From positions 1-42,876 of the forward strand of contig CALXWM010000008.1 of NCBI GenBank assembly GCA_944392425.1: a DNA stretch of 42,876 bases. Direction: 5' to 3'. Below the pieces are notes generated by a model that saw nothing but the letters and a program-made list of their open reading frames with translations, had not been told where the DNA came from and searched no databases. Both the position numbers and the translations under genes were made by a program. Source of the stretch: an uncultured Clostridia bacterium (GTDB lineage: Bacteria > Bacillota > Clostridia > TANB77 > CAG-508). Below are positions 39,760-42,876 of the stretch, one piece after another; the first letter of the stretch is position 1; every line of letters begins with the position of its first letter.

Positions 39760-39794
39760 AATTAACTTTGATGTAAGGAGGATCAAAGTTAATT
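39760..39794. promoter_or_regulatory. Perfect palindrome at the transcript start
   Basis: AATTAACTTTGAT (39760-39772) and ATCAAAGTTAATT (39782-39794) are exact inverted copies around GTAAGGAGG. The position just after the -10 box suggests a repressor operator. The loop also carries a Shine-Dalgarno-like AAGGAGG that does not serve a start codon. Confidence 0.6.
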
Positions 39795-39830
39795 TGATAA
39801 AAATTAACACAAGATAAGGGAGCTGTAAAA

Positions 39831-40676
39831 ATGAAGATTAAAGGTTGCAATATTAGTTCACAGAAACACAAAGAACGAAAAGAAATTTATGGAGCTTCGG
39901 CGGCATCAATGGAATATTCAATTCGGCTTAGGCTGTCATACGCTGATGAAACGGCGTATGATATAGAGCATAGGTATCCATTGATGAAGTTCGCAAACAG
40001 GAAGAGCCATGGCTTTGCCATTGCTAGTGAGTTTGAAGATTTACCCTTTGGTGCCGTAGGCACTATGAGGCGTAGCGGCTGCCTGGTATTTACAGCATAT
40101 AATATGCTATATGTGCTAGGAAAACGTGACTACAGCGTAGCGGAGATCCGTGAGGCTGTAGTCAAAGGTGGTTATCGGATGTGGAAATTCGAAAACCGAA
40201 AACCGGTTTTTGGCTGGCCGACAATTACTCTGTGCAAGGCTAAAAAGGCCTTTAGCAGTGAAGCGCAACTTCAAGAGTGTACTTCTCTTGAAGAGGCTTA
40301 CCAAATTATTGGAAGACCCTTAGGGATTGGAGGAAGCATGTACTTCCTCGATCAGCTTATCGCTGATACAGTTGGCAAGGAACCGTACAAGTCCACAAGA
40401 GTGTGGACTGTGGGACAGTTGTTGGATAACCTGAAGAAAGGTTATCCGGTTCCTGTACGGGTGGGAAATGCCACCTACAGGGATGATCCTTCCTTAAAGG
40501 GAGGGCACTATGTTGTCCTTATCGGTTTCGAGAATGGCAATGCTGTTCTCGTAGACAGCGACGAGCCTACGGGTATCTTTAAATGTCCGTGGGAGAGGTT
40601 CTTCTCAGCCATGATTCAAGACCAAGGGCTGATTTCTGCCTGGGATACGGCAGGAATCGAGAAAGCGAAAAAGTAA
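39831..40676 (+). CDS. Papain/C39-like predicted cysteine peptidase, foreign composition
   Basis: A 281-residue soluble protein with the order of a papain-like peptidase: Cys84 in MRRSGCLVFTAYNML, His226 in LKGGHYVVLIGFENGN and Asp242 in AVLVDSDEP. The spacing and the GHYVVLIG motif fit the C39-like superfamily. There is no signal peptide or ABC fusion, so the substrate is unknown and it may be cytoplasmic. Codon use is unlike its neighbours: CGG, CTG, GCC, CTC and GTC are frequent and the gene is visibly more GC-rich. AAGGGAGC precedes the start. It has its own promoter, a perfect palindrome at the transcript start and a strong terminator, so it reads as a self-contained transferred cassette. 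Confidence 0.7.
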   Translation: MKIKGCNISSQKHKERKEIYGASAASMEYSIRLRLSYADETAYDIEHRYPLMKFANRKSHGFAIASEFEDLPFGAVGTMRRSGCLVFTAYNMLYVLGKRDYSVAEIREAVVKGGYRMWKFENRKPVFGWPTITLCKAKKAFSSEAQLQECTSLEEAYQIIGRPLGIGGSMYFLDQLIADTVGKEPYKSTRVWTVGQLLDNLKKGYPVPVRVGNATYRDDPSLKGGHYVVLIGFENGNAVLVDSDEPTGIFKCPWERFFSAMIQDQGLISAWDTAGIEKAKK

Positions 40677-40686
40677 TTGATCCTCA

Positions 40687-40719
40687 AACCGCACCCCGTT
40701 TATTGGGGTGCGGTTCTTT
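40687..40719 (+). terminator. Strong intrinsic terminator of the papain-like cassette
   Basis: AACCGCACCCC (40687-40697) pairs perfectly with GGGGTGCGGTT (40705-40715) around a 7-nt loop, followed by CTTTT. Its GC-rich stem matches the foreign composition of the gene. Confidence 0.92.
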
Positions 40720-40745
40720 TAAAATTTTATAATTTAAACGTTTTA

Positions 40746-41501
40746 CTAATACAACTTAATGATTGAATGTAACCCACTATCATCTTGGCTTTTTAAAACA
40801 ACAGTGTACACATCATTATCTTTATATAAATAAGATTTAACTACATCTCCATATTTTAATTCTCTTTTATAAAGTATTTCCACATTATTTAATTCTTCAC
40901 CATCATAAACATCTTCAGGTAAAAGTTCATAAGCAATGTTTAAATAATTCAAGTTATGAACGTGCTTATTTAAATCTAAATCGAATCTACGTATTTTATA
41001 AGTATCAGATGCAATTGGACTAGAGGTTGGCTCAGTTAATTTGGGAAGATCCTCTATACCAAAAACAGAGTCAGCATTAAATCCTCCATAGACTTCGCCT
41101 ATATTATCTGGAATTTTGGCAATCTTTCCTTTTGTTGTATCAACTAGGCACCACTTAGAAGTAGCAATTACACATAAATTGCCTTGTTCATCATATATTT
41201 TAAAATCTCTCAAAACAAATATTCGAGTAGCAATTCTACCCCAAGTTTGAATTCGAATATTTTCTTCTCCTTTTATCCTTTTTAAAACTTTAAGTTTCCA
41301 ATTTAAAAGAACCCATGTTAAGTTATATTTTGAGATGTCTGAAAAGGTAAAATGCACGTAAGCACTGTGTCTTCCGGCTATATTTTCTAAAATAGATAAT
41401 AGTGATTTATTTGTTAAAACATCATGTATTCCAGTTTGTGCAAAACTGGTTGTGTATGTGTCTTCAAAAATTCCGTTTTCTAACTTTGGTTGTGATAACA
41501 T
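40746..41501 (-). CDS. Acyl-ACP thioesterase
   Basis: A 251-residue FatA/FatB-type enzyme that releases fatty acids from acyl carrier protein. Two hotdog domains are visible. The first includes YTTSFAQTGIHDVLT and NLTWVLLNWKLKVLKRIKG, then RDFKIYDEQGNLCVIATSKWCLVD; the second has the catalytic region DLDLNKHVHNLNYLNIAYELLP, where the conserved Asn and His lie. GAELNNVEILYKRELKYGD-like sequence closes the fold. The start follows TAGGAGGCA. It is divergent from the radical SAM gene, with extended -10 promoters for both in the 100-base gap. Such single thioesterases are common in gut Clostridia. Confidence 0.88.
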   Translation of the reverse strand: MLSQPKLENGIFEDTYTTSFAQTGIHDVLTNKSLLSILENIAGRHSAYVHFTFSDISKYNLTWVLLNWKLKVLKRIKGEENIRIQTWGRIATRIFVLRDFKIYDEQGNLCVIATSKWCLVDTTKGKIAKIPDNIGEVYGGFNADSVFGIEDLPKLTEPTSSPIASDTYKIRRFDLDLNKHVHNLNYLNIAYELLPEDVYDGEELNNVEILYKRELKYGDVVKSYLYKDNDVYTVVLKSQDDSGLHSIIKLY

Positions 41502-41529
41502 TTTTGCCTCCTATATACTTTCTGGAGTT

Positions 41530-41538
41530 ATTATACCA
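41530..41538 (-). promoter_or_regulatory. Extended -10 promoter of the thioesterase gene
   Basis: On the minus strand TGG-TATAAT forms an extended -10 box about 30 bases before the start codon. No good -35 box is seen. Confidence 0.55.
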
Positions 41539-41553
41539 CAATTATACAAAATG

Positions 41554-41562
41554 TGCTATAAT
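41554..41562 (+). promoter_or_regulatory. Extended -10 promoter of the radical SAM gene
   Basis: TGC-TATAAT forms an extended -10 box about 40 bases before the start codon, back to back with the thioesterase promoter 15 bases away. Confidence 0.55.
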
Positions 41563-41603
41563 ATTTGTATTATTTTGCTTTAATAGAAATAAAAGAGGAG
41601 AAT

Positions 41604-42521
41604 ATGAAAATAGAAGAATTAGAAAAATGTGAAATTTGTCCAAGAAAATGTAAAGTAAATAGATTAAAAGGGGAGAAGGGCTTTTGTAATTTAGGTAGCG
41701 AAGTAAAAGTAGCTTTAGTTTCAAGCCATGATTATGAGGAGCCTTGTATAAGCGGAACAAGTAAAAATACAAAATCATCTGGAACAGTATTTTTTAGTAA
41801 TTGCAATTTAAGATGTGTATTTTGTCAAAACCACGAAATTAGCCAAGGAGGTAAAGGTAAGGTCATAACAATAGAAAGGCTGGCTGAAATCTTTTTAGAG
41901 CAACAAGAAAGAAGAGTTAATAACATTAATCTAGTAACCCCAACAATGTATGCGTATCAAATAATAGAGGCTATAAAGATTGCCAAAGCAAAAGGATTAC
42001 ACATTCCTATAATATATAATTCAAATGGGTATGAAAGTGTTGAAACAATAAAGGCTCTAAATGGATATATTGATGTATATTTACCTGATTTAAAGTATTA
42101 TGCAGATGAATTAGCAGTAAAATATTCATCAGCTCCACATTATTTTGAAATAGCCACAAAAGCAATAAAAGAAATGTATAATCAAGTTGGGAGTCCAGAA
42201 TTTGATGAAAATGGAATTATACAAAAAGGCGTAATTATTAGACATTTAATTTTACCTAATTATGTGCAAAATACTAAAAGAATTTTAAAGTGGATAAAAG
42301 AAAATATGCCAGAAGATATATATGTAAGTGTTATGGCTCAATATTTTCCAACTTATAAAGCTAAAAACATGGAAAAGATAAATAGAAAAATAACTATAAA
42401 AGAGTATAGGAAAATTGAAAGTTATTTGTATACATTAGACTTAGAAAATGGTTATATGCAGGATTTGGGCAAGCATGAGGAAGAATATGTACCTGAGTTT
42501 GATTTTAGAGGTGTGGAATAA
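41604..42521 (+). CDS. PflA-like radical SAM protein (PflX type)
   Basis: A 305-residue radical SAM enzyme. The cluster motif C67-x3-C71-x2-C74 is in SNCNLRCVFCQNHEIS. A second Cys-rich part lies at the start (CEICPRKCKVNRLKGEKGFC), which is typical of the PflX/AmmeMemoRadiSam-adjacent group annotated as pyruvate formate-lyase activating enzyme-like. Conserved pieces PTMYAYQIIEAIKIAK, YNSNGYES and YLPDLKYY complete the barrel. The actual substrate is unknown, and pyruvate formate-lyase itself is not in the window. The start follows AGAGGAGA; the frame upstream of 41604 has no support. A deletion scar of an ABC transporter follows directly. Confidence 0.88.
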   Translation: MKIEELEKCEICPRKCKVNRLKGEKGFCNLGSEVKVALVSSHDYEEPCISGTSKNTKSSGTVFFSNCNLRCVFCQNHEISQGGKGKVITIERLAEIFLEQQERRVNNINLVTPTMYAYQIIEAIKIAKAKGLHIPIIYNSNGYESVETIKALNGYIDVYLPDLKYYADELAVKYSSAPHYFEIATKAIKEMYNQVGSPEFDENGIIQKGVIIRHLILPNYVQNTKRILKWIKENMPEDIYVSVMAQYFPTYKAKNMEKINRKITIKEYRKIESYLYTLDLENGYMQDLGKHEEEYVPEFDFRGVE

Positions 42522-42539
42522 AAATTCACATGGAATTTA

Positions 42540-42824
42540 CATATTCTTAAAGAAATTTCAAAAGACCATTTAATAATAATGGTAACTCATAATCCAGAGT
42601 TGGCTGAAAAATATGCTACAAGAACAGTAAGAATTCTTGACGGAGAAATTACTGATGACAGTAATCCTTGCGATGAAGAAAATAAAAATATAGATGATGG
42701 CAAGAAAAAGAAACCATCAATGAGCTTTTTAACAGCTTTATCACTTAGTTTAAATAATTTAATGACTAAAAAACGTGACCCAGTAAAAGCTTTGAGAACG
42801 TTACTGTTTAATACTTTTAAATAA
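42540..42824 (+). pseudogene. Deletion remnant of a MacB-type ABC transporter
   Basis: In frame from about 42543 the sequence reads LKEISKDHLIIMVTHNPELA, the end of an ABC ATPase after the Walker B region (the H-loop is VTHNPELAEKY), followed by RTVRILDGEI, a KKKKPSMSF linker and ALSLSLNNLMTKK, the first membrane part of a fused permease. It then jumps to RDPVKALRT, the usual end of an FtsX-type permease. So the ATPase start and almost the whole permease are missing. No ribosome binding site precedes the first ATG at 42579. The frame starts directly after the radical SAM stop. It is a scar, not a working gene. Confidence 0.75.
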
Positions 42825-42830
42825 AAAATT

Positions 42831-42858
42831 AGAGCTTTCTCAGTTTTGAGAAGGCTCT
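42831..42858 (+). terminator. Hairpin terminator after the ABC remnant
   Basis: AGAGCTTTCTCA (42831-42842) pairs with TGAGAAGGCTCT (42847-42858), with one G-U pair and a GTTT loop. The following TGAAGATTTT is moderately U-rich. Confidence 0.7.
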
Positions 42859-42876
42859 TGAAGATTTTAAAAAGCA

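Overview
The window comes from an AT-rich, spore-forming member of the Bacillota, most likely an uncultured anaerobic Clostridia lineage. The evidence is bofA, pdaA, yqfC and yqfD (sporulation), a bifunctional AdhE (fermentation), a glmS ribozyme, strong AGGAGG-type ribosome binding sites, sigma-A promoters and Clostridia-like gene order. The placement below class level is inference. No tRNA, rRNA or CRISPR array was seen.

Layout. 1-6.6 kb: the 3' part of gltX, a DUF951 protein, an HD-domain protein, dapB, then engB and serS on the minus strand, then a yaaL-like/bofA pair. 6.6-9.4 kb: glmS on the minus strand with a glmS ribozyme and promoter in its leader. 9.4-18.5 kb is the most accessory part: an Rpn-type nuclease with a damaged tail, ogt, an eroded sigma factor with a membrane partner and a DUF4362/DUF3221 protein, uvrC, a methyltransferase, a membrane-anchored C-type-lectin-like protein whose last 42 codons look like a diversity-generating-retroelement variable region, and an RluA-type pseudouridine synthase. 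18.5-24 kb: adhE, an XRE regulator, two coiled-coil unknowns and pdaA. 24.2-31.3 kb is a compact operon yqfC-yqfD-unknown-ybeY-dgkA/PAP2-DUF3048-era-yqzL-recO. 31.4-39.6 kb: recJ-relA-(frameshifted MBL hydrolase)-hisS, then murT-gatD for lipid II amidation. 39.7-40.7 kb: a self-contained, compositionally foreign cassette for a papain/C39-like protein with promoter, palindrome and strong terminator. The window ends with an acyl-ACP thioesterase, a PflA-like radical SAM enzyme and a deletion scar of an ABC transporter.

The most unusual layer is between the genes. Three families of structured repeats recur. Family A (six long copies and two short hairpins) has a GC-rich core inside a stem whose outer bases differ from copy to copy yet stay complementary. 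Family C is a palindrome built around GGGACGG/CCGTCCC whose two arms vary together. Family B is a three-hairpin module ending like a terminator. In one place an A element sits exactly between the two arms of a C palindrome. The pattern fits elements that occupy or create hairpins and terminators, and it is the best candidate here for an undescribed system, together with the candidate hypervariable lectin.
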